DNA of 64,000 nt from Pseudomonas thermotolerans DSM 14292 (GTDB taxonomy: Bacteria > Pseudomonadota > Gammaproteobacteria > Pseudomonadales > Pseudomonadaceae), in contig NZ_KB822610.1 in NCBI RefSeq assembly GCF_000364625.1, forward strand, positions 1 to 64,000, given 5' to 3'. Made by a program: the position numbers and the translations under genes. The notes under the pieces were generated by a model. The model did not search any database and was not told the DNA's origin. It was given only the letters and a program-made list of their open reading frames with translations. The stretch's first letter is position 1. The number at the start of each line of letters is the position of its first letter. Below are positions 17,132 to 28,498 of the stretch, one piece after another.

Positions 17132-18568
17132 TTGACCCTTCCTTGCACCATGCTGGTCTTCGGCGGGACCGGTGATCTCGCCCTGCACAAGCTGCTACCC
17201 GCGCTCTACTACCTGCACCGCGACGGTCGCCTGCATGCGCAGACCCGCATCCTCGCCCTGGCCCGCCAGCCGCTCGAGCGTGCCGCCTACCAGGCCCTCG
17301 CCGAACGCCGCTGCCGCGCCCAGGTGGCGCGTGCCGACTTCGATGCCGCCACCTGGCAGGGCTTCGCCGAGCGCCTCGACTACTTCGCCATGGACATCGA
17401 GCAGAGCGCCGACTTCAGCCGCCTGGCACGTCGCTTGGAGGGTAGTCCGGCACAGCAGGTCTACTACCTGGCTACCGCGCCGCGGCTGTTCGAGGCGGTG
17501 GTCGAGCACCTGGCCATCGCCGGGCTGGCCGGACCGCAGTCGCGCATCGTCCTGGAGAAGCCGCTCGGCCACTCGCTGGAATCGGCGCGGGCGATCAACG
17601 CGGCGATCGGCAAGGTGTTCGACGAGTCGCGGGTATTCCGCATCGACCACTACCTGGGCAAGGAGACCGTGCAGAACCTGATGGCGCTGCGCTTCGCCAA
17701 CGCCCTGTTCGAGCCGCTGTGGCGCGCCGGGCACATCGACCACGTGCGCATCAACGTCTACGAGACCCTCGGTGTGGAGAACCGCGGCGCCTACTACGAC
17801 CAGGCCGGTGCGATGCGCGACATGGTGCAGAACCACCTGCTGCAGCTACTCTGCCTGGTGGCCATGGAGGCGCCGGCGCGCTTCGACGCCGAGGCGGTGC
17901 GCGACGAAAAGCTGCGCGTGCTGCAGGCGCTGAAACCGATCGGCGGTCTGGACGTTCGCGACAAGACGGTGCGCGGCCAGTACGCCGCCGGCAAGATCGG
18001 CGGCCAGGAGGTGCCGGCCTACTGGTTCGAGAAGAACGTCGACAACGACAGCGACACCGAGACCTTCGTCGCCCTACTCGCCGAGATCGACAACTGGCGC
18101 TGGGCCGGGGTGCCGTTCTTCCTGTGCACCGGCAAGCGCATGGCGCGCAAGACCTCGGAGATCGTCATCCAGTTCAAGCCCGTGCCGCACCGTCTGTTCA
18201 ACGGCGGCGAGGCCAACCGCCTGCTGATCCGCCTGCAGCCGGAGGAACGCATCAGCCTGCAGCTGATGGCCAAGGCGCCGGGCAAGGGCATGCGCCTGGA
18301 GCCGGTGGAGCTGGACCTCAACCTGGCCCAGGCGTTCCAGCAGAAGCGCCGCTGGGACGCCTACGAGCGCCTGCTGCTGGACGTGATCGAGGGCGATTCG
18401 ACGCTGTTCATGCGCCGAGATGAGGTGGAGGCGGCCTGGGCCTGGGTCGACCCCATCCTGCAAGGCTGGCACGAGCACTATCAGAGCCCCCGCCCCTACC
18501 CGGCCGGCAGTGACGGCCCGGAGCAGCTGCAGGCGCTGTTCGGGCGCCATCTGCGCGGGGGGAGCTGA
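17132..18568 (+). CDS. zwf: Glucose-6-phosphate 1-dehydrogenase
   Basis: Oxidises glucose-6-phosphate to 6-phosphogluconolactone with NAD(P)+, the first step to the Entner-Doudoroff and pentose phosphate routes. The 478-residue protein has the N-terminal nucleotide motif VFGGTGDLALHKL and the active-site signature DHYLGKE at residues 172-178. The start is a TTG at 17132: GGAGGG lies seven bases before it and the family begins at this point, while the upstream ATG at 17072 falls just after the operator palindrome. It seems to be one of two zwf copies usual in Pseudomonas, this one unlinked to edd or pgl. Confidence 0.94.
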   Translation: MTLPCTMLVFGGTGDLALHKLLPALYYLHRDGRLHAQTRILALARQPLERAAYQALAERRCRAQVARADFDAATWQGFAERLDYFAMDIEQSADFSRLARRLEGSPAQQVYYLATAPRLFEAVVEHLAIAGLAGPQSRIVLEKPLGHSLESARAINAAIGKVFDESRVFRIDHYLGKETVQNLMALRFANALFEPLWRAGHIDHVRINVYETLGVENRGAYYDQAGAMRDMVQNHLLQLLCLVAMEAPARFDAEAVRDEKLRVLQALKPIGGLDVRDKTVRGQYAAGKIGGQEVPAYWFEKNVDNDSDTETFVALLAEIDNWRWAGVPFFLCTGKRMARKTSEIVIQFKPVPHRLFNGGEANRLLIRLQPEERISLQLMAKAPGKGMRLEPVELDLNLAQAFQQKRRWDAYERLLLDVIEGDSTLFMRRDEVEAAWAWVDPILQGWHEHYQSPRPYPAGSDGPEQLQALFGRHLRGGS

Positions 18569-18666
18569 ACGGGCCTGCCCCGGCGCCTTTCCAAAGGGGA
18601 GCGGCGCGCTGCGAAGCCGCCGGCAGTCCCATCCCCTCTCCTTGCCGGAGAAGGGCACCGGGCGGC

Positions 18667-19578
18667 CTAGAGGGCGTGCCGCTGCAGGTTGGCCATCATC
18701 TCGCGCAGCGCCTCGACGTTGTCCGCCGGGTGCACGGCGCCCTCGAAGTCACAGATGCGCTGCCACTGGGCAGCCACGTCCTCGGGGCTGAAGCCGGCGT
18801 TGGGGTCGAAACCGACGCCCAGGCTGCGCTCCCAGCGGGTCTTGCCGATCCAGCCGCCGCCCACCTCGAACAGGCCGCCGCTGTCCTGGCAGGCGGCGCT
18901 GCCCAGGTAGACCACCAGCGGGCTGACCAGCTCAGGCTTGAGCTGGGCGAACACCTGGGACGGGAGCAGCCCCTCAGTCATCCGCGTGCCGCCGGTGGGG
19001 GCGATGGCGTTGACCAGGATGTTGTGCTTGCGGCCTTCCAGGGCCAGGGTGCGGGTCAGCCCATAGAGGCCGAGCTTGGCCATGGCGTAGTTGCTCTGCC
19101 CGAAGTTGCCGTAGATCCCCGAGGTGGAGGAGGTGAAGATCACCCGCCCGTAGTTCTGCCCACGCAGGTGCGGCCAGGCGGCGCGGGTCACCTTGTAGGC
19201 GCCCTCGACATGGACCCGGTAGACCAGCTCCCAGTCGCCGTCGTCCATCTTGTGGAAGGTCTTGTCGCGGAGGATCCCGGCATTGTTGACCACCACGTCA
19301 ACACGACCGAAGGCGTCCAGGGCGCACTGCACAATCTTCTCGCCGTCGGTCACCGAGTCGTAGCTGGCCACCGCGATGCCACCGGCCTCGCGGATCTCCG
19401 CCACCACCTTGTCGGCCGCCGCGCTGCTCGCACCCTCGCCGTGGGTACTGACACCCAGGTCGTTGACCACCACCCGGGCGCCGTGGCGGGCGAACAGCAG
19501 GGCATGGGCGCGGCCAAGGCCACCCCCGGCGCCGGTGACGATCACCACCTGGTCTTCGAAGCGGATGGCAGCGGACAT
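18667..19578 (-). CDS. Short-chain dehydrogenase, 3-hydroxyacyl-CoA dehydrogenase-like
   Basis: A 303-residue classical SDR with TGAGGGLGRAHA for NAD(P) binding (about 15-26), NNAGI (about 97-101), and the catalytic Ser and YAMAK (about 150-170). The SSTSGIYGNFGQSNY segment and the C-terminal extension GGWIGKTRWERSLGV resemble the dehydrogenase part of peroxisomal multifunctional enzyme 2, which acts on (R)-3-hydroxyacyl-CoA. A role in fatty acid or sterol-like side-chain oxidation is therefore likely, but the substrate cannot be named. It stands alone, convergent with zwf, and a 98-bp gap separates them. Confidence 0.88.
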   Translation of the reverse strand: MSAAIRFEDQVVIVTGAGGGLGRAHALLFARHGARVVVNDLGVSTHGEGASSAAADKVVAEIREAGGIAVASYDSVTDGEKIVQCALDAFGRVDVVVNNAGILRDKTFHKMDDGDWELVYRVHVEGAYKVTRAAWPHLRGQNYGRVIFTSSTSGIYGNFGQSNYAMAKLGLYGLTRTLALEGRKHNILVNAIAPTGGTRMTEGLLPSQVFAQLKPELVSPLVVYLGSAACQDSGGLFEVGGGWIGKTRWERSLGVGFDPNAGFSPEDVAAQWQRICDFEGAVHPADNVEALREMMANLQRHAL

Positions 19579-19711
19579 GGGCGAACTCCTCCATCGGTCT
19601 TCTTATGGGGCCTAGGAACTGCGAGTGTCGGCCAGCTCCGGGGGCCGGACAAGCAACCGCCGACCGCCTGAATGAGGCGTGATAAGGCGCCGCGATGAGC
19701 ACGCCGCGGTC

Positions 19712-22700
19712 TCACCCGCGCGCCGGGGGCAGATCCTGGGCCAGGCGCACGCCGGCGGGTGCCGGCCGCTGGCCGTCCAGCCAGGCCTCGAAGGCCGCCT
19801 CGTCCATCGGCCGAGCGAAGTAGTAGCCTTGGCCCAACGTGCAGCCGTGGCGCAGCATGCAGTCCAACTGGGCCTGGTTCTCCACCCCCTCGGCGATGCA
19901 CTCCAGGCCGAGCTTGCGGGCGATCACCAGGATCGACTCCACCAGCACCAGGCCGCTGGCCTCGCCGTCCAGGTCGCCGACGAAGCTGCGGTCGAGTTTC
20001 AGGCGGTCCAGCGGCAGGCGCTTCAGGTAGGTGAGCGAGGAATAGCCAGTGCCGAAGTCGTCGATGGCGAAGCGCACGCCGAGGGCCTTGAGAGTCTGCA
20101 TGGTGGCGATGCACTGCTCCACCTCCTCGAGCAGCACGCCCTCGGTGATCTCCAGCTCCAGCGCGGTGGCCGGCAGGCCGTGGCGCGCCAGGCAGGCGCT
20201 CACCCGCTCCACCAGTCCCGCCTGGCGCAGCTCACGGGGGCTCAGGTTGATGGCTAGCACCAGCTGCGGCCAGCGAGCCTGCCAGCGGGCCAGGGCGGCG
20301 CAGGCGTTGTCCAGCACCCAGGCGCCCAGCTCGTGGATCAGCCCGGTCTCCTCGGCCAGGGGGATGAACTGGCTGGTTGGAATCTCGCCACGCTCCGGGT
20401 GCACCCAGCGCAGCAGCACCTCGGCGCCCACCAGGCGCCCGCCGGCCAGTTCCAGCTGCGGCTGGTAAACCAGGTGCAACTGGCCGCGGGCCATGGCCTG
20501 GCGCAACTCGCTCTGCAGCAGTAGACGCTGGTCCATCAGCGCCTGCATCTCCGGTGCGAAGAAGTGCAGGGCATTGCGCCCGCCCTGCTTGGCCCGGTAC
20601 ATGGCGGTGTCCGCCTGCTTGAGCACATCGGCGGCGCCCTGCCCGGGGATCGGGTGCAGGGCGATGCCGATGCTGGCGCTGACCGCCAGCTCGTGGCCGT
20701 CGAGCAGGTAGCTGCCGACCAGACTGGCGAGCAGCTTCTCGCCCACCTCGGCGGCGTGCTCGCCGGCCTCCGCCGGGCTGCTGCCGAGGGCCTCGAGGAG
20801 CACCACGAACTCGTCGCCGCCGAGCCGCGCCAGCGTGTCCTGGGAGCGCAGGCAGCCGGCCAGACGCGCGGTCACCTCGCAGAGCAGGGCGTCGCCGACC
20901 GGGTGGCCCAGACTGTCGTTGACCATCTTGAAGTGGTCGAGATCGATGAACAGCAGCGCGCCGTAACTGCCCTCGCGCTGCTCGCGGAGCATGGCATGCT
21001 GCAGGCGGTCGAGCAGCAGGCGGCGGTTGGGCAGCCCGGTAAGCTCGTCGCTGAACGCCAGGCGCTCGATCTCCCGCTGGTAGCGCTTGCGTTCGGAGAT
21101 GTCGGTGACGCTCAGCCGCACCAGCGGCCGCTCGCCGCCGGGCAGCCGTACCAAGCGAACCTCGCAGGGCCGCTGGTGGCCGTGGACGTCGCGCAGCAGC
21201 CACTCGAACACCGGCTTCTCGCCGTTCAACACCGCCTTGCCGTATTCCCGCGCGGCCTCCTCGGACGAGCGCCCGTCGGGCTGCTGCGGCGGGCTGAAGC
21301 TGATCGGGTGGCGGCCAATCAGCTGCTCGCGGGGCAGGCCGACCAGCTGCGCGGCGTTCTCGTTGGCCTCGACGATGCCCAGCTCGGTGTCGAACATCAG
21401 GATCGCCTCCGGGGCGTTCTCCACCAGGGTGCGGTAGCGGTCCTCCGCCTCGCGCCGCGCGGTGATGTCCTCGATCAGCACCAGGCAGGCCTCCAGACGG
21501 CCCTCCGCGTCGCGCACCGCGCGCAGGCTGAGGCGCGCGTAGACCAGGCTGCCGTCGGGACGCAGGAAGCGCTTGTCCAGCTCGTAGTCGTCGCGCTGGC
21601 CGGCGCACACCGCCAGAAACAGCGGAGCCTCGACCAGCAGGTCGTCCTCGTGGGTGACCGCCGTCCAGGTCATGCCGCGCAGCTCGTCGCGGCTGCGCCC
21701 GAGGATCTCGCAGAGCTTGCTGTTGACCTCCAGCCAGAGCCGCTGCGGACCGAGTATCGCCATGCCCACCAAAGGCGCCTCGAAGAACAGCCGCAGCCAT
21801 TCGTCACGCTCCTGCAACTGCTGCTCGGCACGCTTGCGCTCGGTGAGATCCTGCAGGGCGCCGTAGACGCGGATCACCTGGTTGCCGTCGCGCTCCACCA
21901 GCCCGCGCACCCGGATGTAGCGCAGATTGCCGCGCGCGGTGGTGAGGCGCAGGTCGATGTCGAACGGAGTGTGCTGCTCCAGAGCCTGCTGTAGGGCACG
22001 TTCGCTACGCGCCCGGCTTTCCGCATCCAGGTAGCTGAAGGTCTGATCGATGCTGGGAGTAGCGCCGGTGGGGTCCAGTTCGAACAGCCGAAAGCAGCCC
22101 TCGCTCCAGAACATGCTGCGGTCGCTCGGATCGATCATCCAGCCGCCGATGTCGGCGATCGCCTCGATCTGCGCCAGCAGGTGGGTCTGGCGCAGCAGCT
22201 CCTCGCGGCTGCGGGCCAGCTCGACCACCTGCTGCTCGCGGGCGCTGACGTCGTGCAGCAGGCCGACGAAGTGGCTGATCCCCTGGGCATCGCGCATCGG
22301 TGCCAGGGTGATCTCGTTCCAGAACAGGCTGCCGTCCTTGCGGTAGTTGCGCAGCACCGCCTGGCAGGGCTCGCCGCGGGCCAGGGCGGCGCGCAGGCCG
22401 TGCAGCTCGCTCTGGTGGCGGTCGACGCCCTGCAGGAAGCGGCCGTTGCGGCCAATCACCTCGTCGCGGCTGTAGCCGGTCATCCGTTCGAAGGCCGGGT
22501 TGCAGTAGATCAGCGGCAGGTCCGGCTGGCGAGCATCGGCGATGCACACGCCCATGGGACTGGCGTCGATGGCCCGCTGGGTCAGCGCCAGCTGGCGCTG
22601 CATCTCCGCGCGCCGCTCCAGGGCCAGGTGCAAGTCGCTGAGGCTGCGCCCCACCAGCAGCGCGGCGAACACCAGCAGCAGCAGGCTCAGGTGCAGTTCG

Positions 22701-23530
22701 TCGAACCAGCCGGTGGTGATGGCGCGCTCGGCCTCGCTGCCCCCGGGCAGGGAGTGCACCAGCAGGCCCAGGCCGCACAGCAGGGCACCACTGGAAGCAC
22801 CGGGCAGCGCCCAGACCAGGGCCAGGCCGAGCAGCACCAGCCCCATCAGGGCCAGGGCGAACACCAGCGGCAGTAGCTCCATGGCCCAAGCCAGACCGAC
22901 CGCCAGCACCAGCAGCAGCGGCCAGGGCGGCAGGCGGTGCAGCGACGCGCCGAGCGGCACCGGCTCGGCGCCAGCTGCCGCAGCCACCCAGCCGCGCTGG
23001 CGCAGCAGCGGCGTGGCATAGGTCAGCAGCGGAATGGCGAACACCAGGCAGGTGAGGCAGTCGGCCAGCCACTGGCCCAGGCCGGCCAGCGCCCAGCTGG
23101 TCGGCTCCGCACCGACGCTCAGGGTGAGGATACCCACCATGCCCAGCGTGCCCAGGGTAACTGGCAGCAGCACGCCGAGCAGGATGAAGCGCAGCAGGTG
23201 GCCGAGGTTCGGCAGCGCCGCATCGAAGCCAGGGCGCCGTAACAGCGGCCAGGCGCAAGCCAGGGTCAGGGCCTCGAACAGCCCGAAAAGCGGTGCCCAG
23301 GACCACGCCAGCCCCCACAGCGGGGCGCTGAGCAGGCCGTTGAGGAACATCGCCGGCAGCACCCGCGGCCCCCACCAAAGCAGGAAGACCAGGCCGAGGG
23401 GCAGCGGCAGGTACCAGAACACGGTCCCGTCGCTCAGACGGGTAAGTAGGGCCAGCCAGGACCCCAGGTGGAGCAGCGCCAGGGGGAGCCACCAAGTCCA
23501 TGTGGGCTGTCGATCGGAAACGGCGTGCAT
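19712..23530 (-). CDS. MASE1-PAS-GGDEF-EAL cyclic-di-GMP protein with a LOV-like PAS domain
   Basis: A 1272-residue inner-membrane signalling protein. Residues of about 10-300 form a MASE1-like sensor with several membrane helices. Four PAS modules follow (about 330-810); the first is LOV-like (RNYRKDGSLFWNEITLAPM) but reads GRNGRFLQ, with Gly363 where LOV photoreceptors have cysteine. The GGDEF motif is intact at 904-908, with an RSQD inhibitory site five residues before it. In the EAL domain the signature is EVL (Glu1037), while ELEITEGV, DDFGTGYSS and EGVEN are kept, so phosphodiesterase activity is likely. It should make or break c-di-GMP. Start 23530 is favoured over 23569 by a nearby GAGGA. 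Confidence 0.9.
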   Translation of the reverse strand: MHAVSDRQPTWTWWLPLALLHLGSWLALLTRLSDGTVFWYLPLPLGLVFLLWWGPRVLPAMFLNGLLSAPLWGLAWSWAPLFGLFEALTLACAWPLLRRPGFDAALPNLGHLLRFILLGVLLPVTLGTLGMVGILTLSVGAEPTSWALAGLGQWLADCLTCLVFAIPLLTYATPLLRQRGWVAAAAGAEPVPLGASLHRLPPWPLLLVLAVGLAWAMELLPLVFALALMGLVLLGLALVWALPGASSGALLCGLGLLVHSLPGGSEAERAITTGWFDELHLSLLLLVFAALLVGRSLSDLHLALERRAEMQRQLALTQRAIDASPMGVCIADARQPDLPLIYCNPAFERMTGYSRDEVIGRNGRFLQGVDRHQSELHGLRAALARGEPCQAVLRNYRKDGSLFWNEITLAPMRDAQGISHFVGLLHDVSAREQQVVELARSREELLRQTHLLAQIEAIADIGGWMIDPSDRSMFWSEGCFRLFELDPTGATPSIDQTFSYLDAESRARSERALQQALEQHTPFDIDLRLTTARGNLRYIRVRGLVERDGNQVIRVYGALQDLTERKRAEQQLQERDEWLRLFFEAPLVGMAILGPQRLWLEVNSKLCEILGRSRDELRGMTWTAVTHEDDLLVEAPLFLAVCAGQRDDYELDKRFLRPDGSLVYARLSLRAVRDAEGRLEACLVLIEDITARREAEDRYRTLVENAPEAILMFDTELGIVEANENAAQLVGLPREQLIGRHPISFSPPQQPDGRSSEEAAREYGKAVLNGEKPVFEWLLRDVHGHQRPCEVRLVRLPGGERPLVRLSVTDISERKRYQREIERLAFSDELTGLPNRRLLLDRLQHAMLREQREGSYGALLFIDLDHFKMVNDSLGHPVGDALLCEVTARLAGCLRSQDTLARLGGDEFVVLLEALGSSPAEAGEHAAEVGEKLLASLVGSYLLDGHELAVSASIGIALHPIPGQGAADVLKQADTAMYRAKQGGRNALHFFAPEMQALMDQRLLLQSELRQAMARGQLHLVYQPQLELAGGRLVGAEVLLRWVHPERGEIPTSQFIPLAEETGLIHELGAWVLDNACAALARWQARWPQLVLAINLSPRELRQAGLVERVSACLARHGLPATALELEITEGVLLEEVEQCIATMQTLKALGVRFAIDDFGTGYSSLTYLKRLPLDRLKLDRSFVGDLDGEASGLVLVESILVIARKLGLECIAEGVENQAQLDCMLRHGCTLGQGYYFARPMDEAAFEAWLDGQRPAPAGVRLAQDLPPARG

Positions 23531-23707
23531 ACTGTCCTCGAGTCCTTCCGCCGCGACAGCATAGTCCAACTACCGGCCACGCCTCCCCTGCCGTGACCCG
23601 CCGGTTTACCGACGTTCGTCGCCATTTGCCCATCGTTCTCGCCTGTCTGCCCGAGGGGCAGGCAGTCTGATATCAGGCTGGTCGGATACCGTGCTCCGTT
23701 GGGCGGC

Positions 23708-25021
23708 TCAGGCGGCGTCGCGCGGCAACATCAGCCCCAGCGGCAGACAGACCCGCGCCTCCAGGCCGCCGCCCTCGCGGTTGCGCAGCTCGACGCTGCC
23801 GCCGTGCTGGGCGGCGATGCGCTTGACGATGGCCAGCCCCAGGCCGGTGCCGCGTCCGCCGCGCGCCCGATCACCACGGATGAAGGGGTTGAAGATATCC
23901 GGCAACTCGGCCGGGTCGACACCCGCGCCGCGGTCCAGCACGCTGAGTACCACGTAGGGCGCGGCGCCGTCGCCGGACAGGTAGGCGGCCACCTCGACGC
24001 CGCCGCCACCGTGGTGCAGGGCATTCTCGATCAGGTTGTTGAGCAGCCGCTTGATCGACAGGCGGCGCAGCGGGACGCTGGGCAGCGGCTCCAGGCACAG
24101 GCGCACGCGCTCCTCCGGCTGGTTGAAGGGCGCCACCGCCTCGCGCACCAGCTCGCCGAGGTCGGTCTCCTCGACCCGCTCGTCGCGGCCGTCGCGGATG
24201 AAGGCGAGGAACTGGTCGAGGATGGTGTCCATGTCCTCGACGTCACGGATCATGTCCTCGGTCAACTCACTGTCGCTGTCCAGCAGCTCCAGGGACAGGC
24301 GCAGGCGGGTCAGCGGGGTGCGCAGGTCGTGGGACACCCCGGCGAGCATCAGCTCGCGCTCGCGGGCGGCCTGCTCGACGTCCTCGGCCATCTGGTTGAA
24401 GGCCCGGTACACCTCGGTCATCTCGCTCGGGGTGTCGCTCACCGGCAGGCGCACGCTGCGCCCGCGGCCCAGTTCCCGGGCGGCGAACACCAGGCGCTTG
24501 AGCGGTGCGTTGAGCTGACGGACGAAGATCCAGGCGGCGGCGGTGGACAGCAGACCGATGGCCATGAACCAGCCGAGCACGTTCCAGATCTTCTGGCCGC
24601 GCAACGGGTGCGGGTACAGCGGCACCTCGACCCAGCCCTCGCCGAGACTCGGCGCGCGCACCCACAGCGAAGACGGCTGGTTGACCCGCAGCCGGGTCTC
24701 GGTGTCCGGGCCCAGCTCCATGCGCATCTGGCGCTGGAAGATCGCGGTGTAGGGCCAGTGGTACTCGCTGGCCGGCGGCTCGCTGTCGGCGCGCCAGCGC
24801 AGGCCGGCGGCCCTGGCCACCTCGTCGCGGAACTCCGGGCGGGTCGCCCAGTAGGCGCGCAGGGTCAGGGCCGCGCCGTGGCTGTACTGACGGTCCACCA
24901 GCACGTCCTCGTTCATCAGCAGGTAGACCAGGGTCAGCGCCTTGGAGAACAGCACCACCCCGAGCACCAGCCAGAGGGTGCGGGCGAAGAAGCTTTGCGG
25001 GAACCAGACGGGAGTTTTCAT
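23708..25021 (-). CDS. envZ: Sensor histidine kinase of the EnvZ/AmgS type
   Basis: A 437-residue membrane kinase: transmembrane helices at about 12-35 and 148-168 frame a periplasmic sensor domain; a HAMP linker follows (about 170-220), then the H-box SHDLRTPLTRL with His231 as phosphoacceptor, the N-box NLIENALHHG, and the GTGLGLAIVKRI ATP lid. It pairs with the regulator 55 bp upstream in the same direction. In P. aeruginosa the matching gene beside tex and gshA is called amgS, part of a system that answers envelope stress and aminoglycosides; that name is inferred from gene order. It is last in the operon. Confidence 0.93.
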   Translation of the reverse strand: MKTPVWFPQSFFARTLWLVLGVVLFSKALTLVYLLMNEDVLVDRQYSHGAALTLRAYWATRPEFRDEVARAAGLRWRADSEPPASEYHWPYTAIFQRQMRMELGPDTETRLRVNQPSSLWVRAPSLGEGWVEVPLYPHPLRGQKIWNVLGWFMAIGLLSTAAAWIFVRQLNAPLKRLVFAARELGRGRSVRLPVSDTPSEMTEVYRAFNQMAEDVEQAARERELMLAGVSHDLRTPLTRLRLSLELLDSDSELTEDMIRDVEDMDTILDQFLAFIRDGRDERVEETDLGELVREAVAPFNQPEERVRLCLEPLPSVPLRRLSIKRLLNNLIENALHHGGGGVEVAAYLSGDGAAPYVVLSVLDRGAGVDPAELPDIFNPFIRGDRARGGRGTGLGLAIVKRIAAQHGGSVELRNREGGGLEARVCLPLGLMLPRDAA

Positions 25022-25076
25022 CGGTCAGGCGGCCTCGGGCCGCGCACCTCGCGGGACAGGCCGCGGTCAGACGGCG

Positions 25077-25808
25077 TCACTTGTTGCCATCCGGCACGAA
25101 GACGTAGCCGACCCCCCAGACCGTCTGAATGTAGCGCGGCTTGGAGGGGTCCGGCTCGATCAGCCGGCGCAGGCGGGAGATCTGCACGTCGATGGAGCGC
25201 TCCAGGGCGTCCCATTCTCGGCCGCGTGCCAGGTTCATCAGCTTGTCGCGGGTCAGCGGCTCGCGGGCGTGCTGGACCAGCGCCTTGAGCACGGCGAACT
25301 CGCCGGTGGTGAGCATGTGCACCTGGTCGCCCTTCTTCAGCTCGCGGGTGGCCAAGGACAACCGGTAGTCGCCGAAGCTCACCTCCTCGTCGGCGCTGGC
25401 CGGCGCGCCGGGCACCACCGGCACCTGGCGGCGCAACACCGCCTTGATGCGCGCCAGCAGCTCGCGGGGGTTGAAGGGCTTGCCCAGGTAGTCGTCGGCG
25501 CCCAGCTCCAGGCCCTGGATGCGGCTGGCCTCGTCGCCCTTGGCGGTGAGCATGATGATCGGCACCTGGTTGCCGCTCTCGCGCAGGCGCTTGCAGGCGG
25601 ACAGACCGTCCTCGCCGGGCAGCATCAGGTCGAGCACCAGCAACTGAAAGAGTTCGCGGGCCAGCAGCCGGTCCATCTGCTCGATGTTCTCCACCGAGCG
25701 CACGCGGTAGCCCTGCTCGCTGAGGAAGCGCTCGAGCAGGCGACGCAGGCCGGGGTCGTCGTCGACGATGAGGATTTTCTCGCCTTCAGCGGCGGCAGTG
25801 CTGCTCAT
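25077..25808 (-). CDS. ompR: OmpR/AmgR-type response regulator
   Basis: A 243-residue OmpR-family regulator. The receiver domain (about 11-125) has the acidic pair DDD at 16-18, phosphoacceptor Asp60 in VLDLMLPG, and the conserved Thr and Lys of LTAKGDE and GKPF. The winged-helix DNA-binding domain (about 145-240) ends in the DVQISRLRRLIEPDPSKPRYIQTVWGVGYVF region, read in pieces. The ATG at 25808 follows AAAGGAG, so the long upstream in-frame extension is rejected. It is co-transcribed with the kinase gene and divergent from tex. The name amgR would apply if gene order reflects orthology with P. aeruginosa. Confidence 0.95.
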   Translation of the reverse strand: MSSTAAAEGEKILIVDDDPGLRRLLERFLSEQGYRVRSVENIEQMDRLLARELFQLLVLDLMLPGEDGLSACKRLRESGNQVPIIMLTAKGDEASRIQGLELGADDYLGKPFNPRELLARIKAVLRRQVPVVPGAPASADEEVSFGDYRLSLATRELKKGDQVHMLTTGEFAVLKALVQHAREPLTRDKLMNLARGREWDALERSIDVQISRLRRLIEPDPSKPRYIQTVWGVGYVFVPDGNK

Positions 25809-25930
25809 AGGGGCTCCTTTGCAAACGTCGGCCATTATGGCCCAGGGGCAGCGGACACTGGGCCGGCATTCGTTAACAGATTTTTCCCGGCAGCCGATGG
25901 TCGTATCCGGGCACGCGCGGACGCGCCGGG

Positions 25931-25936
25931 TATAAT
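25931..25936 (+). promoter_or_regulatory. Probable tex promoter (-10 element)
   Basis: A perfect TATAAT (25931-25936) lies 60 bp before the tex start and is followed by a GC-rich discriminator. No good -35 hexamer is visible at the expected distance, so the assignment rests on the -10 alone. Confidence 0.5.
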
Positions 25937-25995
25937 GCCGGCCCTTTGCGGCAAGCGCAGCTTGTCCTTTTCCTGCTCGGAGTTCGGATAGTTCT

Positions 25996-28335
<2,340 letters not shown>

Positions 28336-28498
28336 ACGCCCGCGGCACACCACGGCCCCGCGGCGATCGCGCGGCGGGGCCCGTCCCAGCCCCCCTGGCA
28401 GCCTACGACCTGAGCACATATTTTTTATGGTTCAGCTGCTTGAGGGCAGCCAAGCGAGTGCCCATATTGGGCCGACCGACGTGTGAAGGAACAATATC

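Noticed and set aside
28354..28381. Terminator after tex
   Set aside because: GGCCCCGC and GCGGGGCC can pair, but the loop is long and no T-run follows; I do not list it as a terminator.
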